From the NCBI RefSeq assembly GCF_003589595.1, contig NW_020653945.1:24412361-24476360 (forward strand): a DNA stretch of 64,000 nucleotides. Reading direction: 5' to 3'. The first letter of the stretch is position 1. Every line of letters starts with the position of its first letter. The DNA is from Hyposmocoma kahamanoa (Eukaryota; Arthropoda; Insecta; Lepidoptera; Cosmopterigidae). Made by a program: the position numbers and the translations under genes. The notes beneath the pieces are model-generated. The model was not told where the DNA came from and ran no database searches. It saw only the letters and a list, made by a program, of their open reading frames with translations. This document shows, piece after piece, positions 55,060 to 64,000 of this stretch.

Positions 55060-55650
55060 TTGGTTCTAGTTTGGGTGTTCTGGAAAATTGGTCATCTTTG
55101 AGCACATCAGCGCCAAGTCAACTAAGAATTAAAATGATCGCCATGACCAAACACGATCAAATAGATAGACATACGAAGGTCGGCTGAAAATTAATCTCTT
55201 ACGACTATTTTCAATTTAAAAATAATACTGGCCATTATCATTATAAAATTGGTGTTTTATTTGAAAAAAGAATAAACAAGGAATGCGTCACACTATTGTT
55301 TATTACATTTCGCTTTCCACGGACAAAATGGTGGAAGAAAAAATCAAAATAAAAAATAAATAAAGATGAGCATCATCTTTTTTTTTCTGACTTTCAATTC
55401 CTTTTCTAACAAATATAATAAGTGCATTTCCTATGTCATTTCATACTGAAAAAAGTTACTATGGTCGTCTTATATTTCACACATAACGCCAATATATTAC
55501 ATAAATATCGTTGTAGATTGGTTGTACAAAGGTAGATTATTTTCAGCCGCCACTCGTACTACAAATAATTCCGCAGGTAATTGATGTGGCTGTCTGGCAC
55601 ATTAATATTATTGTCGGTTGAGAAACAACTGTCTTTCTCTAAACTATTCA
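55060..55650 (+). repeat. Repeat K, 3' parts (copy 2)
   Basis: CTTGGTTCTAGTTTGGGTGT near 55062 and ATTGATGTGGCTGTCTGGCA near 55580 recur in the same order as at 54530 and 54635, with about 450 bp of unrecognised DNA between. Confidence 0.4.
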
Positions 55651-55954
55651 TATGATAAATGAAGAACAAACGTTACTAACGGAAGTAGCGAGTTACGTCA
55701 ACAAGCGTCAAGAAAAACCATAATACAAGTCAAAACCGTATCACATAATGTTGCCACTTATTAATTCTATGTTAACCTACTGTGCGTGCGAGTTATGTGC
55801 GTGCCGTTTGCTACTAACTTCATAGTTATTATTTCAGTTTGTAATTTCGAAGTCAAACCTTATTTTAGTATTTTAGAGATGTTCATATATTTGTCGATAA
55901 TCTTACCAGAAGAACATACTGTACTGATAGGCTATTCACCTATTCATAGCAGTT

Positions 55955-56115
55955 AGAGAGGGACTGCTATGGCGCCCGTTACCCCGAGATCATAAATTAA
56001 CAGGTCCCATGTGATTACCAGTAACGGAAACGCAAGCTTGGCGGCAAAAACAGATAAGATGGCAGTACTTCGCTGGACAAACTTTTTCACAAGGAACTGT
56101 ACTTCTACTAAACTG
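55955..56115 (+). repeat. R300, copy 9 (partial)
   Basis: The right half only: ATAAATTAACAGGTCCCATG, AGCTTGGCGGCAAAAACAGA and CTTCGCTGGACAAACTTTTT. Confidence 0.7.
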
Positions 56116-57949
56116 CTGCAGTTCAAGTAGAGGAAGCCAAGAAAAATCCTACTTGTATCTAAAAACCATACTTATGCTTGACTATAATTATGTCAGGCCT
56201 TTGGCTTGTAATTGGACTTATAATATAGATATTAATTTGAGATATAATATTAAATTTAGAACAGTGACAACCATTTTATTGACACAGAATAGTTTTTCAA
56301 GTTATCGATAAAAATATTAATATTTTTTTAATGGACAACACTAATGTGTTTTTAGGACCGCAGTCATATGTTTAAGCAGAAACACACCCCATATAATGGT
56401 TTTATAAACTGATGAAGTACAATTTCATAGCTTACGGGCACGTGATTTTTGTAAAAAACCGAATTAACTTGTGAATATTTTCATATTATTCAATTTGTGC
56501 TATAGTCATACATGAGCAATTTTTTATTAACCATGTTTTTCTGCTTAAAAGGTCCAATTTAGGCGTTCACTTTGCATAACGTGTATTTATTTTTATTTTG
56601 CTGAAACGGTTTAAGAAATCAACGTGATAAATCCAGCGTTTAGATAGTTCATAAAAGTTTTTCAAGGCGTGTTGAGACCTGAATTGGACCAGAGGCACCA
56701 TCAGAGCGTGATAAGGCAGTGGACATATAAATCGGATTTGGCATTGGAGGATCAGATCCTCCTGTCAGTCATTCATCGCTATAAGTTGATGCAGTTTATC
56801 GGCGTTCAAATCGGCCAACCTCATCATCATCGCCAACCAACTTCTTGGCTAACCGCCCACTTAGGCAGGCCAAAAAATTTTATTTTACGTATTTTTTATA
56901 TTAACTTAAAAATAAATTATATATCATTATGAAGTGTAGTTTATCGATATTTCATCGATAATTTAGTTCTTTTTTTTCCAATGCGGTAGTATTCCCATTG
57001 CATCAATGCCCCCCAATTGCTCCCGAGGCCTCTACCGCTCCTAGGACTCTTTAGTGCCCACTGGGGGGCTGCAGGGAGCACTTTGGGAAACTGTAGTCTA
57101 ACGCATAGTTCGCCACCCTAGTCCAATTCAAGACTAATTGTTGTGAACCTTCTTCGGTATGCAGTAGCCCCTACTGTCGTTCTCCGTCCGGCAACTTTTC
57201 GAAACAATTACTGTCAAATATGTAGTATTCGATGAAATCAAAAGACAATGTTAAGTATAAAGCTTCATTTGCACCATGCGTTTTTTTAATATGGTCGAGT
57301 ATTACTTATTTGATAGTAATTGTTTCGGACAAAGAACAGGAGTAAATCCCTAAGTTTCATCACGTTGTTTTTCATCACTATTTCATATAATTACTTGGTG
57401 TAATTTGTAAATTTACAACTTTACAGGATATAGTTTTAAAGGTTCTACTAACAAAATTAGTCGACGACTTTTTTTGAGCTTAAACATAGGATAGTTATAA
57501 TTTGTATCATGTTGTTCGTATTATTTTTATCACTTTTGTGTGATAAAAAGTCCTAACGACGTATATCGCTTTATAATATCAAGGGTACAATTTTATTTTG
57601 GCCAAGATAAGATTACCCTGGGATTAGACAGGCAGTTACAACAAAAATTCTAAATATTAAAATTTATGTAGCCGCATTCAAAGTAATTTGTCAAAGAACT
57701 ACACGGATGCGGCAACAGAGGGTCGGTCTGACCCAATTAGTCGTTTTCTCCCATTACGGGTAAGGGTTGCATACCGATCGGGTTTTATTTGTCCGAAGGC
57801 TATATTAATTGGAAACTTTAGAGTTAACGATTGATTACTATGGGGTATGGATTAATAGTTCTGTATTTGGGTGATTTTATTGATGTATCTATGCTTTTGG
57901 AGGGTGGTTTGAAGGTAAGTAACTGGGGAGTAAAGTTTGCGGTTATTTT
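56116..57949. other. Unannotated sequence
   Basis: No recognised gene in 1.8 kb. An 87-codon frame at 56669-56932 has no known motif. 57000-57115 is a GC-rich patch (GAGGCCTCTACCGCTCC, CACTGGGGGGCTGCAGGG) of unknown origin. Confidence 0.35.
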
Positions 57950-58437
57950 TATGGTACTAAGTGACAGGACGAACAAGTCGTTGCCTGGTGGTAAACAATA
58001 TGCCTGTTCATAACAATTGCAGTGGCACTCATACCTTTACGACTCAGTAATAATAACGCACACACTCAACATAGCCCTGCACTAGGGAAACCGCGCGTGT
58101 CATAGGCACACACATAGACAACCACAAATTACACTCAAACTCACAAGAGAATTAAATGTAGGCCACACAAACATTTCTCCCGGCCCGGGAATCGAACCTG
58201 GACCCTCGTGGCAGTCGGGCATGGTAACCGTTCGACCGCGGAGGCTGTTACTGGCTTTAAATCGCAAAGATCTGAGGTGAACTGCACTATAAATCCTATA
58301 TGACTGTAATCTCATCAGCACCCACGCCCTTTACAACCGGAATGCAGTAATGCTCACATTACTGCTTGACGGCAGAATAGTTAAGGTGGCAGTACTTCCG
58401 TGGACGAACTCTTTCCCAAGCTCTGCTGCTATTGAAA
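57950..58437 (+). repeat. R300, copy 10, split by a SINE
   Basis: The left part 57950-58028 (AAGTGACAGGACGAACAAGT, GGCACTCATACCTTTACGA) and right part 58252-58437 (GGCTTTAAATCGCAAAGATC, CTTTACAACCGGAATGCAG, GCTTGACGGCAGAATAG) are parts of one R300. The SINE at 58033-58250 interrupts it at the hairpin loop. Confidence 0.8.
58033..58250 (-). mobile_element. SINE type 1 (minus), inserted in R300
   Basis: The inverse of SINE type 1: CACACTCAACATAGCCCTGC, CAACCACAAATTACACTCAA and CCGGCCCGGGAATCGAACC with GGCAGTCGGGCATGGTAACC at the head end. Being inside R300 it is the later insertion. Confidence 0.85.
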
Positions 58438-59308
58438 GTTTCTCCATTTTAGTCACAAAGCCTCGACATATCATGACAAGAAATCTTTTTCAGACTCTCT
58501 TTGGGTGATAGAATAAATTTAAAAATCAGCTCAGAACTGCTGATTCTGCTGACGATATTCCCACGTCAAATACACCGAATTACACGTTGAAGTTTACTGA
58601 GGACTCAGGACTACGGTTCTATTAAAAATATGCTGCCATATGACAATATATTCCTATGATTTTTATTTCTAAGTTGCGTACATTTGTAAATGTTTATTGG
58701 CAACACCTATTCCTAACCCCTTTCGTTATTATCAAATCAAATACTTAAAACGTTTTTTTTTCTAAAGCAGATTTAAATATAGGGAGAAAACATTCTTGGC
58801 GAAAGAATTTAATCTTAACTGCGGATAGGTAAAGCATAAATTTGAGCATACAAGTATTTTAAGACAAACATGTCTCCCCAGAGAGATATACGATAGTAAT
58901 TAAAAGATGTGGAAACGAGTTGCTAAGCTGTAGTCAAACTAAACAATACACACAAACTTTAAATATAAATTTAAACTTTTAGACGGTGAAACTAACCCTG
59001 TCACAATCAGACGTATTTAATTGAACCGAATGGACCCGATGTTGGTCCTTCATCTCCAGTAAGGACAATGGGCGTCGGTATAATAATTTCAACCTTCCGT
59101 CTGAACGGGATCTTAGCTCCGTAACCATAAATTTAGCTAATTAGGATTTAGTTTTGTAAGTGCTGAGTTGTATTTCTTTGCCATGAATAACATTATATAG
59201 ATATAAAAATAATAATAATGTGCCAGACAATCACCATCAACCACCAAGGCTCAAACTACGGAATTCCCTGCACTATGAGTACCAGAGCAAAGGAATTTAC
59301 TACGGAGC
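58438..59308. other. Unannotated sequence
   Basis: No recognised feature. Confidence 0.4.
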
Positions 59309-59364
59309 ACTATCCAAAACCAATCTAAGATATATGTATGTGTCTTAGATTGGTTTTGGATAGT
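59309..59364. repeat. Perfect 22-bp hairpin
   Basis: The arms 59309-59330 (ACTATCCAAAACCAATCTAA and GA) and 59343-59364 are exact inverse copies around a 12-nt loop (TATATGTATGTG), followed by a short TCTAA-type run. Could be a minimal fold-back element or a precursor-like RNA hairpin. Confidence 0.85.
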
Positions 59365-59386
59365 CCTCTCTAATCTAATCTAATCA

Positions 59387-59945
59387 ATGACCAAAAATAC
59401 AGTCAAAAAGCTTGGCATCCTTTCCAGGGTGGCGTTACTTTACACCGAGACGTTTGCTTCAGCTGTACCAAGCACAAATTCGGTCATGTATGGAGTACTG
59501 CTGCAATCTATGGGATGGCTCTGCTGCATACCAACTGGCCACCTTGGATTCAATCGACAAGCGCACCAAGAGGCTTATAGGCGACCTGGAATTAGTAGAG
59601 GCGAAGCTAAAGAACCTTGAACACAGCCGTAAAGTTGCCTGCTTATCGGTATTCTACAGGATATGTCACGGAGAGTGTGCGAGGAAATTAAACCAATTAA
59701 TTCCGCCTTCCCTTTTCCATCATCGGGGGATCTGACGTAGGCTGGGGTTCCACTCCTATGTTGTGGATATTCCAAGGAAACCAAACGTTTCGCTTCCACA
59801 ATTATATGGCGAACGACTATGGAGTAGAATTCCCTACCTGCAGTTGTTTTCAAGGCGAGAGGGAATAGGCATTATTTAGGTGTGCATGCTCCATCGTCGA
59901 CTTCATCGTCACTTTCCATCAGGTGAGATGGAAATGCGCATTAAT
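59387..59945 (+). pseudogene. CR1/Jockey-type LINE RT, C-terminal fragment with 3' end
   Basis: Starts KKLGILSRV in one frame, shifts to LLQLYQAQIRSCMEYCCNLW, DGSAAYQLATLDSIDKRTKR, LIGDLELVEAKLKNLEHSRK and VACLSVFYRICHGECARKLN, LIPPSLFHHR, then further frames. This is the C-terminal AQ-RSCMEYC--LWDGSA--L--LD-ID-RA-RLIGD block common in lepidopteran LINEs. It ends with CATCGTCACTTTCCATCAGG and TGAGATGGA, the 3' end. At least two frameshifts. The internal fragment at 13531-13676 is the same family. Confidence 0.85.
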
Positions 59946-60346
59946 TTTTTAATAATAAAAAATCTAGAAAAGTTCCTTTTTCAAATAGATCCTACCAAAC
60001 CGTTCGGCCGCTGAGGTCGTCGATCATCTTCAACACTTCCTTGGCTTTTTTTGATTCAGTGGTTGAAGCGCTCTATATTATTATGATAACAGAAATACAT
60101 TTCGGTTTATTGGCGGTTTAGTTTTGACATTGCTCGCCGCCTGGGGTTGCTTCAAGTACGTTTCATCCAGAATACGAAATGACCTGCCTCTTTCTATAAG
60201 AGCGGCAGTCCCAAACCTTATCGACATTCGGATGCTCACAATGTGTATTTTATAAGGAAGCCCTAGATACAAGTTTCTTATAATTTGTACCTTATGTGTT
60301 GTATTGTACGTGAGTACATTTTAGTTTTTGTTCTCACGCACCTCAG

Positions 60347-60613
60347 GTGCGTGTTAATGTTTATGTTAGTTTGCACGATTTAATTGCGCATTCCCGTTTC
60401 CATCTTAGGGGGACGAGACGTAGGCTGGGATTCCACCCCTATCTTGGGGATTTTCCAAAGATTCGCACGAAGCATTACGTTTCCGCATTTATATGGCGAT
60501 CGGCCATGAAATGGAATTCCCTGCCTGCATTCTTATTCCCTGATCTCTATAATTTGGGCTTTTTGAGTATATTACGTTGTGCATTTCTTAATTATTTGTT
60601 ACCAGTAAGCTGA
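60347..60613 (+). pseudogene. LINE RT C-terminal fragment, second copy
   Basis: Reads SRFHLRGTRRRLGFHPYLGD, FPKIRTKHYVSAFIWRSAMK and WNSLPAFLFPDLYNLG, the last block of the same class of reverse transcriptase (TR-R-FHPY-V--P--RT--F--SF--R----WNSLP--VFPD-YNLG). It lies 400 bp after the previous fragment and covers the region that one reaches only in broken frames, so it is a separate insertion or a rearranged piece. Confidence 0.78.
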
Positions 60614-60654
60614 TGGCTCTGAAGCCAATGCTTTATAAATAAATTTAGAAAAAA

Positions 60655-60800
60655 ATGGGAAAAGTTTTTATTTGTAGCCATTTCGAACTCGCAGTTCCTG
60701 AACACATCACTGAGAGCCTAATAATATGTGTGTAGATAAAGCAGTGTATGTAAACTGTACATAATTAGGCATTAAAACACTCGCACTCGTATTTTAATGC
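60655..60800 (+). repeat. Repeat X with terminal palindrome
   Basis: Matches 1015-1137. Here it runs on into AGGCATTAAAACACTCG, CACTCGTATTTTAATGCCT, so AGGCATTAAAA and TTTTAATGCCT form a hairpin at the end. Confidence 0.65.
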
Positions 60801-61039
60801 CTTTCATTATGTAACAGTCACATAAACTACTAATCTTGAAAACTACTCACGGTAAGTCTTTTTGGCCAAAAATTAAGAGTTTTGAGCCCATGTAGGTAAT
60901 TTTTGCATCTATACTATTTAATAGCTATTTAATGAGTCACGGCTCTACATTACTTTCAAAATGTATCAAAATGATTTGTATCAAAATCCTTACATATAAC
61001 ATTAAAAATATGATCAAATTGTAGTTGTATGGAAGTAAT

Positions 61040-61110
61040 GAATACGGTGAGAGTGAATAGGCAGTATTTATGCTCCATCATACCTCATCGTCACTTTCCA
61101 TCAGGTGAGA
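61040..61110 (+). mobile_element. LINE 3'-end fragment
   Basis: GAATAGGCAGTATTTATGCT and CATCGTCACTTTCCATCAGG with TGAGATTGA match the closing ~70 bp of the LINE fragment at 59387-59945. Confidence 0.65.
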
Positions 61111-61375
61111 TTGAGGTCACATGAGCCCTTTTTTTTAATGTTTAGTGTTTTCTTAGCCATTACAATCTATGGCACATTATCAGCGAGGACAATTTGCATC
61201 TTCATTTGCCATTTCTTAATTTCAAGTAAAGCGATTTTGATTTGTGATTGGCAAATCTGTAAATGCATTATGTATGTATGTGGAATAATAATTTTAAAAG
61301 CTCAAGTGATTGAGCCACCCGGCGAAGCATGTCTAGAATCAAGTGCAAAAGATTTTCATCATCATCATGATCAAA

Positions 61376-61480
61376 TCTAAGAAAAGGTTTGAGCCATAGC
61401 CCGCCATGCTAGCCAAGTTTTCCAAGGGTTGTGAATCTTCCACGACGTGCTGATTTCATCAAGATGTTTTTACGATGAGA
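61376..61480 (+). repeat. Interspersed repeat fragment
   Basis: GAGCCATAGCCCGCCATGCT, AGCCAAG and TTCATCAAGATGTTTTTACG resemble a family of lepidopteran repeats to which 26360 and 52628 may also belong. Confidence 0.35.
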
Positions 61481-62089
61481 AAAGGGAAGGACGTCCTGTG
61501 AGATGTGAAATCAATCTCAATCAATCAATCTTTCAGCCGTTTTGCAACTGAAGGCAGGAGCTTTATAAAAAATCTATTAATGGAGCAAACCCCTTATTAC
61601 TTTGTCTTCTCTAAAATTAATTAATATGACCTAATTCAGTGTCGCCACGGAATGACACACTAGTGAAAGTGCGAAGTGGGCGTCATAATAATGTTCCATG
61701 GAACAAAACTGTGCGTCCAAACTCTCATTAATGTTTATAGGATTTCTAGCTTTTAGGTAAATTCCCATGATAACTATTGAATAAAGTGTCATCTAATATT
61801 GGGTAACGGAACTCCAAATTTGCAAGTAATTTATATTAGTTGTTTATAGAACATGATGTAATGTGATCAGTTGTAAATTTGACATCAGCAATATAAACGT
61901 TAGTGAATTTAAATAAGGTAAATTTTTTCAAAAAATGATTTCTATGTCATTTGATAATTGGATTCATTCTAAACTTGTTATCTTAATGTGTAATGTAAGA
62001 TTAAGATTACAAATGTATGCATTTGGCGACCATTGAAGTAAAGCCGCTTGATACCATTTCAAACCTAAAGTCAAACTCGAATTACGTTA
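61481..62089. other. Unannotated sequence
   Basis: No recognised feature. Confidence 0.4.
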
Positions 62090-62590
62090 CCTATTTCTGG
62101 CGCCAAGCAGTAATGAGAGCATTACTGCGTTCTAGTTTTCTGGTGAAATTACAGGCATATGGGACTTGTCAACTTATTGATATTCGCGTGTGGACATAGT
62201 GAGTGTGGTTTGTGTGAAAAAAGTGAGTGACAATGGTAACGCCACAACAAATCGCGATGAAGGTAGTCGTCGACAGCGCAAGAGGGTAGACAGATATGTC
62301 TGCTCTTAAAGCTGTCATCTGCCGCCGTCCAGTCAACCCGTGACCACGGAGCGTGCAACCGTTCCGAAATATCGGGAAAATAAAAAGAAGTCATACCGTG
62401 GTAAGAAACCTGATAATAATTTAGTGAATAACCACGAAAGTCTTAAAATCTATATTGTCAACTTATGTCTCAGAGTGACGGGCATAGGGAGTGGGAGTGC
62501 CGCTTAGATATTTGCGATTTAACTCTTTGAGTGGCACTGCAACTGTTGTGGACAGGCATGTTGCTTACCACCAGGCGCATAATATCTTAA
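62090..62590 (-). repeat. R300, copy 11 (minus), split
   Basis: 62090-62177 (ACCTATTTCTGGCGCCAAGC, GTAATGAGAGCATTAC, GTGAAATTACAGGCATATGG) and 62455-62590 (CAACTTATGTCTCAGAGTGA, TGAGTGGCACTGCAACTG, GGACAGGCATGTTGC) form one R300, separated by the element at 62178-62454. Confidence 0.82.
62178..62454 (+). mobile_element. Penelope-type terminal element with 12-bp duplication
   Basis: 277 bp flanked by TTGTCAACTTAT at 62166-62177 and 62455-62466. It contains CAGTCAACCCGTGACCACGG, TTCCGAAATATCGGG and CATACCGTGGTAAGAAACC. The CAGTCAACCGTGACC-type block recurs in the Penelope-like copies at 51418 and 53354, and the right part matches 48300-48400. A solo terminal piece of a Penelope-like element is the best reading. 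Confidence 0.7.
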
Positions 62591-62639
62591 TTTCAAAGGT
62601 ACATACATACATACATATATATAAACAAATACACTTCAT

Positions 62640-62770
62640 TGATTAAAATCCACTACTTATTCGTAAAGCAGATTCTCCTGAGAAGAATGAACACGAAACT
62701 CTAAGAGTTGGTCCTCTTTTTTTCCTCTTGCTTATTTATTCCATGGCTGCCTCAAATATCGTAATAAGGC
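62640..62770 (-). mobile_element. 3' UTR fragment of a LINE A relative (minus)
   Basis: CTCCTGAGAAGAATGAACAC, GAAACTCTAAGAGTTGG and TTATTCCATGGCTG are the inverse of the LINE A 3' UTR landmarks (GAGTTTC, TTCTTCTCAGG). No coding part. Confidence 0.55.
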
Positions 62771-63114
62771 CACATTTGTAACTTTTCAGAAGAGAGGTTC
62801 AAAGATTCTACGAACGAAATTCATCGATAACTTTTTAATACTTAAATAGGAAAGTTTTCAAATATCACATATCGATATCTCCGAAACACTACGTTAACTC
62901 GAACATTGTAGGTTTACTGGAGGAGCTTCTAAAGTAAAAACAATGGTAATTCCTTTATTATTATAACTATTCTGATGACATTTTCAGTGTGAGTATATTA
63001 TTTACTGTTGCTTAAAATATCTATGTATAAGGAGGTCAAGGAGCTGGCTTATAAGAGAGATGACTGGAAGATGCTCCACCGAAAATAGTATAACTCTTAA
63101 GTTCCATAGGGTAA
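62771..63114. other. Unannotated sequence
   Basis: No recognised feature. Confidence 0.4.
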
Positions 63115-63735
63115 AACCGGGATAGATGCCCCACTTTATGAAAGGGCCTCCTAATTTAAAAATTATTACTTTACTATAAACAATTCCTATGGATATAACT
63201 AGTTTAATCTTTTACATTACATTAATACTTGATTTTATTCATCTAACATTTACTGATTTTGAAGAAATTGACTTTTTGCAAACCTATTTTTTGAGGATAG
63301 ATGCCTATATGGATAGACGCCACACAATGAAAATACCAAGAAGGATAGATGCCCTTTAGAATAAAATAGTAAAATTCATAATAAAATATTTTATTTGTAA
63401 TCTTTAATATATTGTATATACATATTACATCTTTCATAATAAATATATACGTATTTAAAGTTACTACCTACTTCACTTCGTATTTTTGTAGCTATCAAAA
63501 CATTCTATACAAAAATGTTCGCTGTTTAAATCATATTAAAACTGTGAATAATTTGTCTTTTTGGTACTTTTACTTACTTTTAAACTATTATCATTTACTT
63601 ATCTTTCACTAAAATAATGTATTTTTTATTTTCTTTTCCTAACTTTCTTGTATTGTCCTTTGCCCCTAAGGACACCTATACCGCGAAAAATCGAGGCGTC
63701 TATCCTATTCGATATGGATAGATGTCCTTTTATTA
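63115..63735. repeat. Field of GGATAGATGCC-type motifs
   Basis: GGGATAGATGCCCC (63120), AGGATAGATGCC (63296), GGATAGACGCC (63312), AGGATAGATGCCC (63342), GGCGTCTATCC (63694, inverse) and GGATAGATGTCC (63717). Four are direct on the left, and an inverted and a direct one are near the right edge. Between them the DNA is AT-rich and non-coding. Confidence 0.6.
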
Positions 63736-63892
63736 TTTAACTAAGCTATATACAAAAGAGCGATTATTGATACCTAAGTGCGCAGTTAATGAACCAGTGT
63801 ATATTTAAATAAAAATAAAACGGAATTTATTACAACTTACAAAATTATGCGACAGTAAATAATTGCAGTTGCATTGCAGTAAATAATTTTAG

Positions 63893-64000
63893 TAGCAGTA
63901 GAGCTCCTTGTGAAAGAGCTCGTCCAGGGAAGTACTGCCACCTTACCTATTTCTGCCGCCAAGCAGTAATGGTCACATTACTGTGTTCCGGTTGTGAAGG
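63893..64000 (-). repeat. R300, copy 12 (minus), cut by the window end
   Basis: AGCTCCTTGTGAAAGAGCTC, GTCCAGGGAAGTACTGCC, ACCTATTTCTGCCGCCAAGC and GTGTTCCGGTTGTGAAGG. The remainder lies beyond 64000. Confidence 0.85.

Noticed and set aside
63115..63735. CRISPR array
   Set aside because: The repeated words are about 11 bases, irregularly spaced, in both orientations and in an insect-like genome.

Overview
The window looks like intergenic, transposon-dense DNA from an insect, most likely a moth or butterfly. The grounds are indirect: AT-rich sequence, tRNA-headed SINEs and LINE 3' tails of the kind common in Lepidoptera, Tc1/mariner and Transib transposases, a Penelope-like element, and a short degenerate run of the insect telomere unit TTAGG. 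The species assignment is inference. I found no gene I would defend as an ordinary host gene and no functional tRNA, rRNA or CRISPR array. Every recognisable reading frame belongs to a mobile element.

Layout. 1-2.5 kb holds a split SINE, one copy of a ~300-bp interspersed repeat (here called R300) and an RTE-like LINE remnant. 2.9-6.4 kb is a long LINE (family A) with endonuclease and reverse transcriptase, broken by one frameshift in a poly-A run. 7-16 kb holds a SINE, a MITE (W), a CA microsatellite, a decayed mariner, an RTE remnant and a nested cluster in which a 590-bp MITE (Y) is flanked by a 43-bp duplication. 16-32 kb is mostly unrecognised sequence with decayed LINE, SINE, R300 and fold-back elements. 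32.1-35.5 kb is a composite: an RNase-H-bearing LINE (C), on the minus strand, is interrupted by two different LINEs (A and B) lying head to head. 37.2-38.6 kb is an R300 copy split by two separate inverted-repeat elements.

The clearest object is at 43,510-46,797: an almost intact Transib DNA transposon, the superfamily related to the RAG1 recombinase of vertebrate V(D)J recombination. It has both terminal repeats, a perfect 5-bp target duplication (CGCCG), a candidate promoter, a polyadenylation signal and a 675-codon transposase frame interrupted by a single stop codon. All three predicted acidic catalytic residues are present. Its termini read as recombination-signal-like heptamer-spacer-nonamer units with 23- and 22-bp spacers. 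It lies inside the 3' part of another LINE (D), whose frame resumes exactly across the insertion.

48-64 kb holds Penelope-like pieces (one with a 13-14 bp target duplication and a perfect 56-bp inverted repeat), a second mariner, more SINE and R300 copies, LINE 3' fragments, a perfect 22-bp hairpin, and a field of short GGATAGATGCC-type motifs. The elements are layered, so relative insertion order can be read in several places. No metabolic or regulatory gene system is visible.
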